Assembly (NCBI RefSeq): GCF_033568475.1
Contig: NC_133122.1
Coordinates: 78,453,442 to 78,517,441, forward strand
Length of the DNA: 64,000 nt
Reading direction: 5' to 3'
Source: Henckelia pumila
Lineage: Eukaryota > Streptophyta > Magnoliopsida > Lamiales > Gesneriaceae
Translations under genes and position numbers: made by a program
Shown here: piece by piece, positions 24,125 through 34,969 of the stretch
How the letters are laid out: each line of letters opens with the position of its first letter
Position numbering within the stretch: the first letter of the stretch is position 1
The notes under the pieces: model-generated
Seen by the model: only the letters and a program-made list of their open reading frames with translations
What the model was told of the DNA's origin: nothing
Databases searched by the model: none

Positions 24125-24838
24125 ATAATGAACTAAATTTCTTAGTCTAGAGGTTGATGTAGCCTGGTTGAGACACTTCTACAACATTTTTGATATTTTT
24201 TGGTTGAATTCTAGTAGATTAATTGTTTTTTTAGTATTGATTGTCGTTTCAAATTACTTGATCAATAATTAATTTGTTATATTTATTTGGAATCTGGCAC
24301 TCGGAAGAGGAAATTTTGAATATGACCAATAGAAATTACACCGTTAATTGTTTATACAGCTCGGGTCTCGGAAGAGTATATAGCTTTTATGGAGCCTTAG
24401 GAAGAACATCGTTTTTCATATATCACTAAGCCTAGATTTTTAATAGGGATATTAAAATTGAATCTTAGTTGATACACATTAGTTATTGCTCGGGAGATAA
24501 AAATAATATAATTAAGTGTTCTAGGCTATTAATTGAATAGAATTCATGAAATAAATTTAATTAGGAGTAGTTGTTGTCGAAACCAGGTGAAATCAAAACC
24601 TCTAGACCATTTTTCCTCTGATTGATATTTCGTTGAAGTTGTGTGTGCGCTAGTTGAAATTCTTTGTTTATTTTATTTTTCTGCAAACATCTCAAATATT
24701 GATTTTTTAGATAAATTTTAGACTATTCTAATTACAAGTACTTAATAATTATCGATTTTACTCCTCGTGGGAACGATACTTTACTCACTATATATTAAAA
24801 CTTGACACCGTGCACTTGCGGGCACAAATTTCGCAACA
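24125..24838 (+). repeat. Probable 3' part of an Athila/Tat-type LTR
   Basis: No ORF. The end contains CTCCTCGTGGGAACGATAC followed by GACACCGTGCACTTGCGGGC, a wording I associate with the ends of Athila/Tat-group LTRs in eudicots. The left side is cut by the 5' LTR of element 2. No second copy is in the window, so this is a fragment call from recognition only. Confidence 0.4.
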
Positions 24839-25245
24839 ATATCAAAGCAATAAAACATGTATTATGGAACATAAATGCAACATATAAACATGCATACTCG
24901 ATGGATTTCTCACTCAGTACTTACGTACCTCAATCATTAGTCTAGATGTACAAGTACCTACAGTCCACTCCAACAAGTCATGATAATATCATATCACTAA
25001 TACTGGTCTATAAGCCTTAACTAAACTAATAGATAATCCATAATACTAATAGGTATCTCGGACTATACCTGTGTCCGTCATCAGCCCCATGTTGTCGAAG
25101 GACCTGACCCGAGCACAACTCTGCTACAAGTTCCGTAGCACCTTGCTAATGCCCGACCCTCGAGTATAAGGCTAAAACTCTAAGAATATATACTGATACA
25201 CACTCAAACACATCCAACACACACTAATTGTGAATATCTCATCGT

Positions 25246-25254
25246 TTATTTATA
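25246..25254 (-). promoter_or_regulatory. TATA box in the solo LTR
   Basis: Minus-strand TATAAATAA lies directly downstream of the TTCGGA motif cluster, about 410 bp from the LTR start. Spacing and order fit an LTR promoter. Confidence 0.5.
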
Positions 25255-25264
25255 GGCAAGTGTT

Positions 25265-25530
25265 CGGAAGCTCCGAACTCGTATGTCTTCCACGTGCCGA
25301 ACTACCCTCTTCAGGAGCTCCGATCCCACTCTTCGGACGTTCCGATCTCATGCATACGATTGCGTGTCAAAACGTTGGCGACATGTCATTAGTGTGCATA
25401 GCCTAACCTTCGGATGTTCCGATCTTTGGTTCGAAAGTTCCGATCTTGCTTCCGAACTCCTTCGCTTCGTCCGATCACTTCAGACTTTCTGAACTCACAC
25501 TAACTAGTCCATGTTTGGACCTTCCGAACT
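25265..25530 (-). repeat. Cluster of TTCGGA/TCCGAA words upstream of the LTR TATA box
   Basis: At least eight half-sites of the type TTCGGA, TTCCGA or TCCGAAC occur here, several paired as near-palindromes (TTCGGACGTTCCGA, TTCGGATGTTCCGA). The density is far above the surrounding sequence. Confidence 0.6.
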
Positions 25531-25662
25531 ACCCGAGTCAACTTTGACCTTGGACCATTTTTGGACGTCTTGAAGTCGATTTCTTAGTCCGATTAATCGT
25601 ATTAAAATCTCTTAATCATGTTCAATCATTTAAGCTCGTAAAATAGAATTCGAGTTACTACA

Positions 25663-26031
25663 TTATTGATCTCTTCCATTTGAAAATTTTTGTTATTCCC
25701 TCACTTTTCTCACGAGTTTGGTCTACCACAATTCAGGCAATGTACATATACCTTGTCCCACAAGAGTATTACTATTATAGTTTGGTCTACCACGCTTCAA
25801 GGTCTACAGCTTTGCTAAAAATGTTCTCTAACTGCTTCTGAACAAAAGTACTTTGAATACAAATACGTAGTGTTTTAGATTGCTTCCAAAAAATAAAAAC
25901 CTCATAAGCATTTTTTTGGAAACTACCTCAAACACTCTTGTATTATTTAACAAACTGCAAGAATCAATCCATGAACTTGCTTTGAAATAGCTTTCGTCGT
26001 GTCAACGGGTCCCGCTCAGGTTCTCAAAAGC
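25663..26031. other. Intergenic AT-rich DNA
   Basis: No ORF, RNA gene or clear repeat boundary seen. GTTTGGTCTACCAC occurs twice, near 25719 and 25780, a minor short duplication. Confidence 0.4.
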
Positions 26032-26039
26032 AATTTAGA

Positions 26040-26547
26040 TAGGGTTGTAATCGAGCCGAGATATTAAATGTTTGGTTGTGGCTCCTTTATAATCAAGTCG
26101 AGTTGAAGCTTTATTTAACAAATATGTTTATGGCTCACGAGCTTGTTTGAGATTTTATCGAGCCCAACAAGTTTAATAAATATAAAATTTAAATATTCAT
26201 TGAATTCATTAAAAAAATAAATTTTATATTTATAGAAAATATGATACTCTTATTAAAATTTGTAATTTTATTTTAATAAGTAAATGTAATCAATTTTTAT
26301 ATATTTATTATGAGTAAAAGTGTAAAATATATAAATCAAAATTCAAAACTATTGTTTTTCATTTAAGAGCTGACTCACGAACTTACTCACTTACTAACGA
26401 ATCTGTTCACAAGCCAACTAACCGAATATTGTAAAGCTTAAACTTAATTCATTTATTTTAGCGAACCTTTTTAAACGAGTTTAAACAAGCTTTTATCGAA
26501 TCGAGCTTCGATTAGCCCACGAGCAACTTGGTTTATTTACATCTCTA
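26040..26547. mobile_element. hAT-type MITE
   Basis: The left end reads TAGGGTTGTAATCGAGCCGA and the reverse complement of the right end reads TAGAGATGTAAATAAACCAA, imperfect terminal inverted repeats of the common plant hAT MITE type. Flanking 8-mers AATTTAGA (26032-26039) and AATTTATA (26548-26555) agree at seven of eight bases, as expected for an aged hAT target duplication. The 508-bp interior is AT-rich and non-coding. Confidence 0.7.
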
Positions 26548-26555
26548 AATTTATA

Positions 26556-27291
26556 TTATAAGCAAAATTGACTTTTTAGATTATTATGTACCAATGAAAT
26601 CACTTACAACAGCTCATGTGCCAATTTGTCAATTATCAACCGCTCGTGAAGTAAAATACTACTTACCCTTAAATACAGAAAAACTTTAAATGACAAATTC
26701 CAATGACAAGGAACATGGTGCCTCTAATGGAGACAGGATCCATAGGAGATCAGATAAAATTAGCACGAGAAAATAGGTAATATCCTTAATTGCACATGCA
26801 ATTATACTGATATTACCAAAAAGATGTACCAAGAAAACAACGATCATCTCTAGTTATCGTACTGTCATACTACCAATTTATTATAATGGCTCGAGTGACC
26901 ATTTCGAAAATCAGGACCACAGGCAGAGCGAATGCTGAAAGATACATTTATTAAATCCTTGTTGCGCTTGAGGACCATAACAAGAGAGCAAAACTTGTAT
27001 CCAAAGGGCAGCACTATTCCCAGTAACCATGAATTTCTCACCCAACAGCTTATGCTTAGCTCCAACGTCGAGTCAAACTGCAGTATACCTTTATACATTT
27101 TAACATACAATCCAATGAACAAAACAGTTATTCTGTAATGGTGACAAACACATCCAAAGAAATATTGACTAGATATGACGAAAATTGACGTCACATATTG
27201 GGCTAAACATTGCCCTAAACCAAGCCACAAACTGTGAAAGCGGCACAAACAGCAAAAAGTTGATAGATTCAAATCTCACCGTTTTGTGCCT
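26556..27291. other. Intergenic region downstream of the bZIP pseudogene
   Basis: Mostly AT-rich, with no supported gene. The ORFs at 26865-27272 show no family features. Part may be the old 3' untranslated region of the bZIP gene. Confidence 0.3.
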
Positions 27292-29337
27292 TTACGCGGA
27301 AGCAGGAGGAGTTGAAGCAGTTGTAGAAGTTGTGGATGCTGGGACTGATAATTGTTGCATTTTATTGGGCTGCTGATTTGGTGAATTGGTGGAGATTGGA
27401 GTAGCCAGCCACATTCGGTGCTTTACTGGGGCCTGCTGAGCAACGCCCTTAAATGTTCTTCTATCTTCTCTAAGCTCCATCTTTGCAAGCTTTAGGCACT
27501 GAAATTCGGTAGTCAATGCTTCATGTAAAGCGGCCACATTAAGCGCCAGGAAGATTATTCTTTTATTTGCCTCACATCCAAAAACTGAATATCACCGAAA
27601 TAACAAAGTTAATATTCTGTCTAGAAAATTATTCTGAACACGAAAATCAACTCTGCTGCAGTAGCTAAACAAACTTGACAATAGAAGTGAATGCTTGACA
27701 AAATTCAAGTTGGCAAGATAAAAATTTCAACGTCCACAAACAATGCAGATGAAAGGAAAAGTGTTAGATTCTAAAGGTCTGCCCATAAATCATTGGGAAT
27801 TAAAAAAGCGGCAGCGTCGCTAGACAGACAGTGAGTATAACCAGAAGAAATATGAGAGAAGAAACAAATCAGTCATCTGTCAAAAAACTTAAGATAGAAA
27901 CTATTATTGTCAAAATGTCACATCTCAAGTTATGCTACTTCCTTATTTTATAAATAAAAGCCTCTGACAAAATATTGTGCCAAAGTTGTGCAACACATAA
28001 TGCAAAGAAATGCTAAGCAAGAGTGAAAATAAAATGCAACTACAAATTATAATTGGCAAGATAAAGCAGTTTAAAAAATATACAGGGATGTGCTTCTCAT
28101 CATCTCTATGTGGAACAAGTGTATACTATCTGGGTGAGAATCAGTGCATCACCAAATGAGAGATAAATAGTAATTGGAAGAAATCTAAATACCATCTCTG
28201 AGTTGAGCCTGTTGCTCCATAGCTTTCAGACGAAATTTCAATTCATTGTTCTAATTTGTTAGCTCGCTATAGTTTTTCTGCAGATGAAATATGAGTTGTA
28301 TTACCACATTATCTGTGTTCCTTGCAAAAACCGCAGGATAACTTGGTAGTCCCTGACCACAACACCTGTCGAATAGTAAATTGAGCTGACAGTGTGGTGG
28401 ATTCTGTTTGCAGAGTTTGCAATTTGTGTTCCAATTCAGACATGTATTGCAGCTTCTGCTCCTTGGAAAAAGCAGCTGAATACGGATTAGCCAATATCCA
28501 GAAAAACAGAAATGTTAAAAAACTTGACATCAGAAGTTGCTCAGTTAAATCGTTTAAAAGATATCTCATTGCCTGTTTATGGTCATACTGCAATTTCTAC
28601 AAGCCTCTCATCCGCTACAATCTTTTTCAGCTCAACTTCATCAAATTCACCATGTCCAAACTCAAAGTTGAGCTTAACAGAGTTATCGCCTGTGTTGCAT
28701 GGATACGGGTCCGACGGATACGGAAAATTTTGAAAACATAAGACACCATACGGCTAGGATACGGCAATTATTAAAAAATATATAAATATTAAATATATAC
28801 ATATATATAAATTTAAGAAAAAGAAAAAATGCACCCAAAAACGTACCCAATAAATTTTAATTTATTTATTAAGTAGTCCTCAAAAATTTATTATTTTCAA
28901 TTTAACCGTTAAAACTTTTAATTATTTGCAATTAACCGTACCCGATACTCCAAAAAAAAAAAAAAAATTTGAAGTACCCGTGCTACATAGGTTATCGCTA
29001 ACCGAGTTGCATGGTGAGAGTTGCTCCAGCCAATTGAACATGGAAGACTGTAATTTTGGTTATTCATCACCAAACTGAAAATTTCCCATCGCACTATCCA
29101 TTGAAAAACTTCTGTAGCGTGAGCTGGTGGTGCAATATCTCCAGCAGCACTCCTTTTGACCCCATCCCTCAAATTTGTTCCATGCATTGGTACAATTTCT
29201 AACTCAGTATTGCTGCTGTCACTGCCGCTTATCTTTGTTCCACTTACAGAGCAGTCCTTATCTTTATGCTTGACACCAAAGGCAATCATACCTTTCACTT
29301 GATCCAAATTAATCAAAGACCTCAACAAATTATCCAC
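27292..29337 (-). pseudogene. Group-I bZIP transcription factor pseudogene
   Basis: Pieces of a VIP1/RSG-type bZIP occur in order on the minus strand. N-terminal region (about 29337-29000): SGTKISGSDSSNTE and KRSAAGDIAPP, then after a frameshift SMDSAMGNFQFGDE. Then [23 protein letters not shown] (about 28695-28590). The basic region and zipper [30 protein letters not shown] follow (about 28500-28366), ending at a CAG/gt donor. The next exon 28277-28193, after a consensus acceptor, has NNELKFRLKAMEQQAQLRD with TAG at 28251-28253. The last exon is about 27537-27292 (ALHEALTTEFQCLKLA, Gln-rich tail, stop). A hAT-like insertion at 28690-28990 lies in coding sequence. With stop, frameshift and insertion it cannot give a normal protein. 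The living family acts as nuclear DNA-binding dimers. Confidence 0.85.
28690..28990. mobile_element. Small hAT-like insertion inside the bZIP pseudogene
   Basis: The 301-bp segment is flanked by the perfect 8-bp direct repeat GTTATCGC (28682-28689 and 28991-28998). The ends CTGTGTTGCATGGATACGGG and (reverse complement) CTATGTAGCACGGGTAC are imperfect inverted repeats, as in non-autonomous hAT elements. The interior is AT-rich with an A-run near 28953. It separates two recognisable bZIP coding segments. Confidence 0.7.
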
Positions 29338-29510
29338 AACCTGTCCCTTTGATTATTGTCACCTATTCCATCAGCACTGATCTTTCCATGACTTACGATA
29401 CCCGTCTCTTCAGATGCTTTCGCATGTCAAGCAAACAATCTCTTTTTTGATGTATATCTTTAGTATGAATGTTACTGAATTTTCAATGTCGAACTTCATA
29501 CTAACCGAGA
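29338..29510. other. Spacer between PPR gene and bZIP pseudogene
   Basis: This is 173 bp. Part may be the decayed N-terminal coding region of the bZIP relic or the PPR 3' untranslated region. No clear signal seen. Confidence 0.3.
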
Positions 29511-31712
29511 TTAGTTTACCCTCCTTACAACTAGTTTAAACAAGTTGGAAACTAGAATATGCCAAGTAACACTATCAGGATTCAATCCACTAGCCACTCC
29601 TTTACTTAGAAGCGAACAGGCTTCTTCAAACATACCTGCTTTACAGCAAGATCCAATCAAGATGTTATAAGTGATTGAATCTGGACAGACACCATCAAAT
29701 TTCAATTTTTCAAAAAGATTATAAGCATCCGGGATCCGCTGCATCTTGCATAAACCACTAATAAGACTGTTATATGTGACTATATCAGGTTTCAATCCTC
29801 GGAAAATCATCTCCCTTAAAAATTCAAGTGCATTTTGCACTTTTCCAGTTCTACATAAACCAGTGATTAATATATTGCACGATAAGTTATTAGGACGCAG
29901 CCCCTTCCTCACCATTTCATCGAAAAGGCCCAAAGCCTTTTCCACAGACCCATCTTCACAAAGTGCTCTTATAAGGCCTGTGTAAGTGAAATTGTCAAGG
30001 GGGAAACCTCTGAATAACATATCATTTACAAGATTAAATGCTTCTTGCATAGAGTTTTTCTTCAGAAAAGCTTGAATCAAGGTGTTGTAGGTCACAGTGT
30101 TAGCAATTACTCCTTCCATGAACATATCTCGATACATGCTGAGAGCCTCATCCATCATATCAACTTTGGAGAACCCATTAATCAAGGAATTGTAGGTAAA
30201 AATATCCGCTTTACATCCTTTGCTCAGCATATCTCTAAACAGTTTTAGTGCCTCATGGACTTGTCCAGCCTTGCATAGCGCAGATATTATACAATTATAA
30301 CCTACCGTATTTAGGCAAAGACCTCTACATGACATCTCATTTACAATGCCATCAGCTTCCTTCAGACGACCTTGCTTACAGAACCCATCAATCAAAATGG
30401 TGTAGGTTATCTCATTTGGCTTAAAACCTTTAAGTGACATATCCTCCAAAAGTTGACGAGCCGAGGAAAACAAACCCTTCCCACAAAGTCCACGAATAAG
30501 AATGTTATATGTATAGATGTTTGGCTCACAACCAGCACTCGACATGCTATCCTTTAAAATAGCTTTGGCTTCTTCAAATCGTCCCTGTGTCAAATATCCA
30601 TTAATTAGAGTATTAAACTGGACAATGTTTGGGTTGGGCACTTTCTTCAGTAATGTTCTTGCTTCATCTACTTGACCTGTCTTGCATAATCCTTGCATTA
30701 AAACTCCATAAGTTACAGCATCAGGGGCAATACCTCGAACAAGCATCCTATCTACCATTTTTGCAGCTTCATAAATGCGATCAACGTGGCAAAGGCCAAT
30801 TATAACATCATTAAATGTGTTGACATCTGGTGTACAAGCCATAAGAAACATCTCCTCCAACAATCTCAAAGCTTCATTCACTCGGTTAGCTTTAGACAGT
30901 GCATGTATAAGTGTCATATAAACTATTGAATTCGGAACACACCCATGTTTTGTCATGTCTCTAAGGAGGGAGCATGCAGAATCAACCTCATTCACCATGC
31001 AAAGTGCTTTCATTACTCTAGCAAAGGTGAAGACGGTAGGAGCGATGCCCTTATTCAACATATCGTAAATAACATTCGGCGCAACTTTTGGACAATTTCC
31101 AGCCAACAGAACATCCAGCACAACATTATAAGATTTGAAAGTTGGATCACATGAAAAGGTATTTCGCATATCCAAAAGCAGCCTAGTCGCTTGACCAGGC
31201 TTGCCAGCTTTTCCATAATGCCGCATGATCATAATAAAAACTGATTCCCTGAAAAATACTCCTTCTTCCTTCATCTGCAATAATAACTTATCGATAATCT
31301 TAAACTCTTTCATGGACCCAACCTTATCAATCAGAGTATAATATACATCAAAGGTGTGGCGGTAGCCCTTTTGGCCACCAGCCCACTGGAAAAGCTCCAT
31401 TGATGTGGGCAGATCCAGTGGGAGCTGCAGTAATTTGTTGAGCTGAAATGGTGTGATTTTATTGAGTGATTTCCGGAGCTCTTCAAGGTCAAAAGGTTTA
31501 AGTAAACTTTCCCATTCATTTTTAGACTGTGCCCCATTATCAATATCATGATCTTTGTAAATCACATTTCCATTCATCCCCAATGTAGAATATGGAACTG
31601 TAAGAATCTTGGCAAAATATTGCAACTTTTCAGCAAATATAAGTACCCCTGAGATATGATCTTTTAAGCATAACTCTAAACAGGCAACTGAAAGTTTCAA
31701 GACCGAAACCAT
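29511..31712 (-). CDS. P-class pentatricopeptide-repeat protein, mitochondrial type (At5g64320-like)
   Basis: An intact, intronless 733-codon ORF on the minus strand. About 17 consecutive 35-residue P-class PPR motifs run from about residue 110 to the C-terminus, with starts such as PNSIVY, PDAVTY, PNIYTY, PNEITY, PDIVTY and PDSITY. There are no E or DYW editing domains. PPR proteins bind organellar RNA one base per repeat and direct processing, splicing or translation. Length and repeat wording fit Arabidopsis At5g64320, which I recall as MTL1, needed for mitochondrial nad7 expression; that is memory, not a search. The first 60 or so residues lack repeats and may hold a targeting presequence, though they are not a textbook one. 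The start at 31712 gives the family length. It is the only clearly functional protein gene in the window. Confidence 0.92.
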   Translation of the reverse strand: MVSVLKLSVACLELCLKDHISGVLIFAEKLQYFAKILTVPYSTLGMNGNVIYKDHDIDNGAQSKNEWESLLKPFDLEELRKSLNKITPFQLNKLLQLPLDLPTSMELFQWAGGQKGYRHTFDVYYTLIDKVGSMKEFKIIDKLLLQMKEEGVFFRESVFIMIMRHYGKAGKPGQATRLLLDMRNTFSCDPTFKSYNVVLDVLLAGNCPKVAPNVIYDMLNKGIAPTVFTFARVMKALCMVNEVDSACSLLRDMTKHGCVPNSIVYMTLIHALSKANRVNEALRLLEEMFLMACTPDVNTFNDVIIGLCHVDRIYEAAKMVDRMLVRGIAPDAVTYGVLMQGLCKTGQVDEARTLLKKVPNPNIVQFNTLINGYLTQGRFEEAKAILKDSMSSAGCEPNIYTYNILIRGLCGKGLFSSARQLLEDMSLKGFKPNEITYTILIDGFCKQGRLKEADGIVNEMSCRGLCLNTVGYNCIISALCKAGQVHEALKLFRDMLSKGCKADIFTYNSLINGFSKVDMMDEALSMYRDMFMEGVIANTVTYNTLIQAFLKKNSMQEAFNLVNDMLFRGFPLDNFTYTGLIRALCEDGSVEKALGLFDEMVRKGLRPNNLSCNILITGLCRTGKVQNALEFLREMIFRGLKPDIVTYNSLISGLCKMQRIPDAYNLFEKLKFDGVCPDSITYNILIGSCCKAGMFEEACSLLSKGVASGLNPDSVTWHILVSNLFKLVVRRVN

Positions 31713-32543
31713 GTTATCAAAAATTCAGATCCAGAGGCCTGACAGAGCAAAGTGAACAACACCCTTTTCCCATTTACTTTTATTAATTTATCAATCAAAT
31801 TCAAGTATCAGCTCCTCCATACCCCCTACAACAAGTGAAACCATTGTCAGTATTCGTACATTATTACCTATATATACAGATTAAAACCAATGCTACAGAC
31901 CCACTAAACAAATTTAAAAAAAAAATCGAAAAAAACAACTTTTACATTACGGATATGAAGAGAAAATAAATTACAAATCAATTTAGTGGGTAGAATCTTG
32001 CCCCAAATGGTCGGTTACACTCTTCTTCCACATCTCCAGACTCCAGGTATGAGATTACTCCCCCACTTGCAGCACCAATTCCTCAATTTATATCTTTCGC
32101 AAAAAATGAAAAGAGAAAAGAGTAGCAGCCTGTTGGCGGTGAATTGGAATGAAATATTTAGATTCACCGATTTGTGAGGATTGGAATATTTAAGTTAACG
32201 ACAGGTACTCTTTTTATTTTAATTTTTTTTTGTAGTTTTGATTGTTTTAGATTTTATTTAATTGATAATAATTTATTATATTTATTCTATTATATAAACG
32301 ATAAATACGATAAACTACCTATTTCGAGGACGTTAAAATACTTTATTCAATATTTATCTTTTTCTATTTATTATTAACAATAATTCCATGATTTGCTATT
32401 TAAAAAAAAAATCTCTTTCATTTTTCAGTAGTAATAATAAAACAAAAATAATGAATTGGATTAATGTTGCTACCCATTTTGATTTAATTAAAATAAAAAT
32501 TATTAAATAATATTTGTGTAAAAGAATTTAAAAAATTTAACAT
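31713..32543. other. Upstream region of the PPR gene
   Basis: AT-rich with no further gene. It should hold the PPR promoter and 5' untranslated region on the minus strand. Confidence 0.4.
32086..32092 (-). promoter_or_regulatory. Possible TATA box of the PPR gene
   Basis: Minus-strand TATAAAT in the context GCGAAAGATATAAATTGAGG lies about 375 bp upstream of the PPR start codon. It is one of several AT-rich words, so this is a candidate only. Confidence 0.22.
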
Positions 32544-32626
32544 TGCTGGCTATGGGGTTCGAACCCATGCGCACTTATGTGCAGAAGATCTTAAGTCTTC
32601 CCCCTTAACCTCTCGGGCAAACCAGC
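32544..32626 (-). tRNA. trnL-UAA: tRNA-Leu (anticodon UAA)
   Basis: The minus-strand sequence folds as a class-II tRNA. The acceptor stem is GCTGGTT with AGCCAGC (G-U pairs allowed). The anticodon stem GAAGA/TCTTC carries the loop CTTAAGA, giving anticodon TAA. There is a long variable arm, and the T arm is ATGGG-TTCGAAC-CCCAT. A T-run about 10 bases past the 3' end can act as Pol III terminator. No intron and no encoded CCA. It has nuclear form and looks functional. Confidence 0.93.
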
Positions 32627-33019
32627 TTCTTGAAAGCAAATGAGTAAATAATTTATTTTAAATAACGAAACATTAACCAGTACGATTATTATCCATTTTT
32701 GTCCATATTTCCCCCCTCTCTTGTTTACTAAACTCGTCGAATATTATTTGACAAATAACCTAGATGCATCCTCGAAGTTGTTACCGTGATGTTAGGGCGA
32801 CAACATTCCTGAACTTGCGAGCTCAAATTTGTTGTGAACTTTTTGTTTTACCTTACCGTTACCTCAAAAAATTAAAATCTCATAATTTTTATAAACAAAT
32901 CCGCACAATCATAAACTCAAAAACAAAAATTATTTGTTGAATTTTGTAAATTCACATATCATTTTATATTTTTTTATTTACTAAATTTATTTTTAATATC
33001 AAATAATTTATTAATAATA
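32627..33019. other. AT-rich intergenic DNA
   Basis: No ORF or repeat that I can define. Confidence 0.35.
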
Positions 33020-33440
33020 CTAGTCAACGAAGCACACGCGCAGCGTGTTTAACATTATACATGAATATTTTATTAGACATGTGAGTACATATGATGTTAT
33101 TTGAAAATATTTTGTGTTGTTATGGTATTTTAATTTTAATATTATGATTTAAATGATTCTTAATAGTTAATAAATTTGTAGAGGAACACTAAATTAAGAG
33201 GATATAAATTTATGCAATAATATGTAACAAAATGATGGATGAGAGATTGAGAAACGTGGGAGGAAATGGAGAGAGTAGGGAAGTCTTTTATGTGAAATTA
33301 TAGTTTTGTCCTTTTTGATAAAAAAAAAATTAGAAAAGACAACCAAGGATATGTTGTTCCACCCACATTAATGACCAAAATCAGTTTTTCTATGACCAAA
33401 ATCAGTTTTTTTATGATTCACCTATTATTAAATAGTAAGA
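33020..33440 (-). mobile_element. Short non-autonomous Helitron
   Basis: On the minus strand the segment starts TCTTACTATTTAATAATAGG after an A and ends CTAG before a T, giving the A/T target of Helitrons. A hairpin ACACGC-TGC-GCGTGT (33034-33048) lies about 14 bases before the 3' end, as required. There is no coding capacity in the 421 bp. The structure fits well, but such short signals can arise by chance. Confidence 0.6.
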
Positions 33441-33764
33441 TATATTATTGTTATTTAATATGTAATAATTTTCTTTATCTAATTACAATTTTCTTTTAAC
33501 TAGGTAAATGCACCTCAAATATTGAGGTGTTTACCCAGGTTGATAGTAAATATAGGGAGAATACATTGTGCGTTCTTAAAAATAATTTATTGTACACAAG
33601 TTTTCACATATATTGTTCTTCATTGGTTTTATTTGGATCATATTGTATTTACGTACATTTGTATGGTTTTTTGTACTGTATTTAAAAAAAACAAATGCTA
33701 GAAAAATTGTACAACAACTGCAGAACTTACAAATTTTATACATCACATGTAAGATGAGCAGATA
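33441..33764. other. AT-rich intergenic DNA
   Basis: No supported feature. The overlapping ORFs here run into the TA-rich microsatellite and are chance. Confidence 0.35.
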
Positions 33765-33820
33765 TATACATACACACATACATATATATGCATATATATA
33801 TATACATATATATATAGAGA
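33765..33820. repeat. TA/CA microsatellite
   Basis: Runs of TATATA and CATACA, for example CATATATATATATACATATA, give a simple repeat of about 55 bp beside a foldback element. Confidence 0.8.
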
Positions 33821-33821
33821 G

Positions 33822-33973
33822 TAATTTTAAGTTGTCCAACCATTCATGTCCACCTCGTCCCCGATCACTAAAACCCGGTACCAGGTTTTATTTGTTTTTT
33901 TTTTAATTTTTTACATCACTAAAACACGATACCGGATTTTAGTTATCGAGGACGAGTTGGGCAGCTGAAAATT
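33822..33973. mobile_element. Small foldback element (MITE-like)
   Basis: AATTTTAAGTTGTCCAACC at the left pairs with GGGCAGCTGAAAATT at the right. Inside, CCTCGTCCCCGATCACTAAA pairs with TTTTAGTTATCGAGGACGAG. The two arms of about 60 bp form one hairpin over 150 bp. Both flanks are TA-repeat, so the target duplication cannot be resolved. Confidence 0.55.
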
Positions 33974-34869
33974 TCTATATATATATATTATTACAATATA
34001 GAATTTCTTATTTTGTAAGAAAATTATTCATATATTGTTTACATTATTCTCACATGTCTTCTCCCTTCGCTGCTTACATAGCATCAAACTCCTTACATAG
34101 CATCAAACTCCAACAGAACAGAAAGATTTTGTTCTATCTGCAACATTCTTTGTAAGATCATAGCCCAGACTGGATTGTAATGAAATCTTTTAAACATTTC
34201 ATCCACTTCTTTCTGAAATATGTGATTATAATAACATTGCGTACAATCGATACAAGTGCACTAAGAACTATTTTCCATTTGATATGCTTTGCAAAACGAG
34301 TTTGTTTAAATTTAAATTATAGTTGATATATGTGTTTAAATAGTACTAAAGATGGGCTTACTCAATGAGGGGTTGTGACAAATGTCTTATTTATCTTCTC
34401 TGTTTCCATATTAATGGATGAGTCATCATCAATATGACAAGTGTTAGTTTGTTATTTTATTTGAAATTTTGAAATAAAGATGTGTTTATTTGTTTGTCCT
34501 TGCAAGGCGTTAATAATATTTGGACTAAAAAAATAGAATATACGTAATTTAAGTTTATAATATATCAACAATTTCAACTATTGTAAAAATTTTAATGTTT
34601 TTATGGTGAATGATAATATCGTTCATACAAAGCAATTTTTAAATTCCAGTTTGGAAAAAGAGTTAATCTTATCTCAAATCATTGTAGCTGGGCGAATTAG
34701 AAAAGGAGAATTGTCGAAAAAACACATAAGGTTAAAAAAATTAAAATTTCAGTATAGTATATTAGCTATTGTTTTGTATGGTGTCGGGCCCGTGGAAGAC
34801 CAAGTTAGTAAGCTCTGTGTTTCTGTAGGAGATAGGAAATTCCATGATTGACTGCAGAACGGTATACTT
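33974..34869. other. AT-rich intergenic DNA
   Basis: No convincing gene. The ORF 34603-34851 has no family features. ACATAGCATCAAACTCC is duplicated at 34076 and 34094. Confidence 0.35.
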
Positions 34870-34872
34870 TTA

Positions 34873-34897
34873 GGCATAGTTTGGTACACATGATAAG
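34873..34897. repeat. Isolated copy of a Tourist-MITE end
   Basis: GGCATAGTTTGGTACACATG closely matches the left terminus of the MITE 97 bp downstream, including the TTTTA before it. It is a lone end, either a relic of a second element or a partial duplication. Confidence 0.5.
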
Positions 34898-34969
34898 GTA
34901 CTGAAAAAAAAAGAAAAACGATCGGGGTTTTTCCCTTCGTTCTTTGCCAGGATAGATGAAATACTTTTA

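Larger units (their letters stand above)
24841..25662 (-). repeat. Solo or truncated gypsy-type LTR
   Basis: On the minus strand it begins TGTAGTAACTCGAATTC at 25662 and has a good TATA box and a motif cluster at about 25265-25530. No internal region of a matching element is adjacent, so it is a solo LTR or a truncated end. The far boundary near 24841 is uncertain. The ORF at 25283-25492 is the motif cluster read as codons and is not a gene. Confidence 0.45.

Noticed and set aside
26865..27272. 135-codon minus-strand ORF beside the bZIP relic
   Set aside because: Composition is rich in Leu, Phe and Cys without domain pattern. It is not continuous with any bZIP exon and is probably chance.
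29746..31154. Plus-strand ORFs opposite the PPR gene (29746-29985, 30045-30248, 30945-31154)
   Set aside because: They are antisense shadows of the repeated 35-codon PPR motif.
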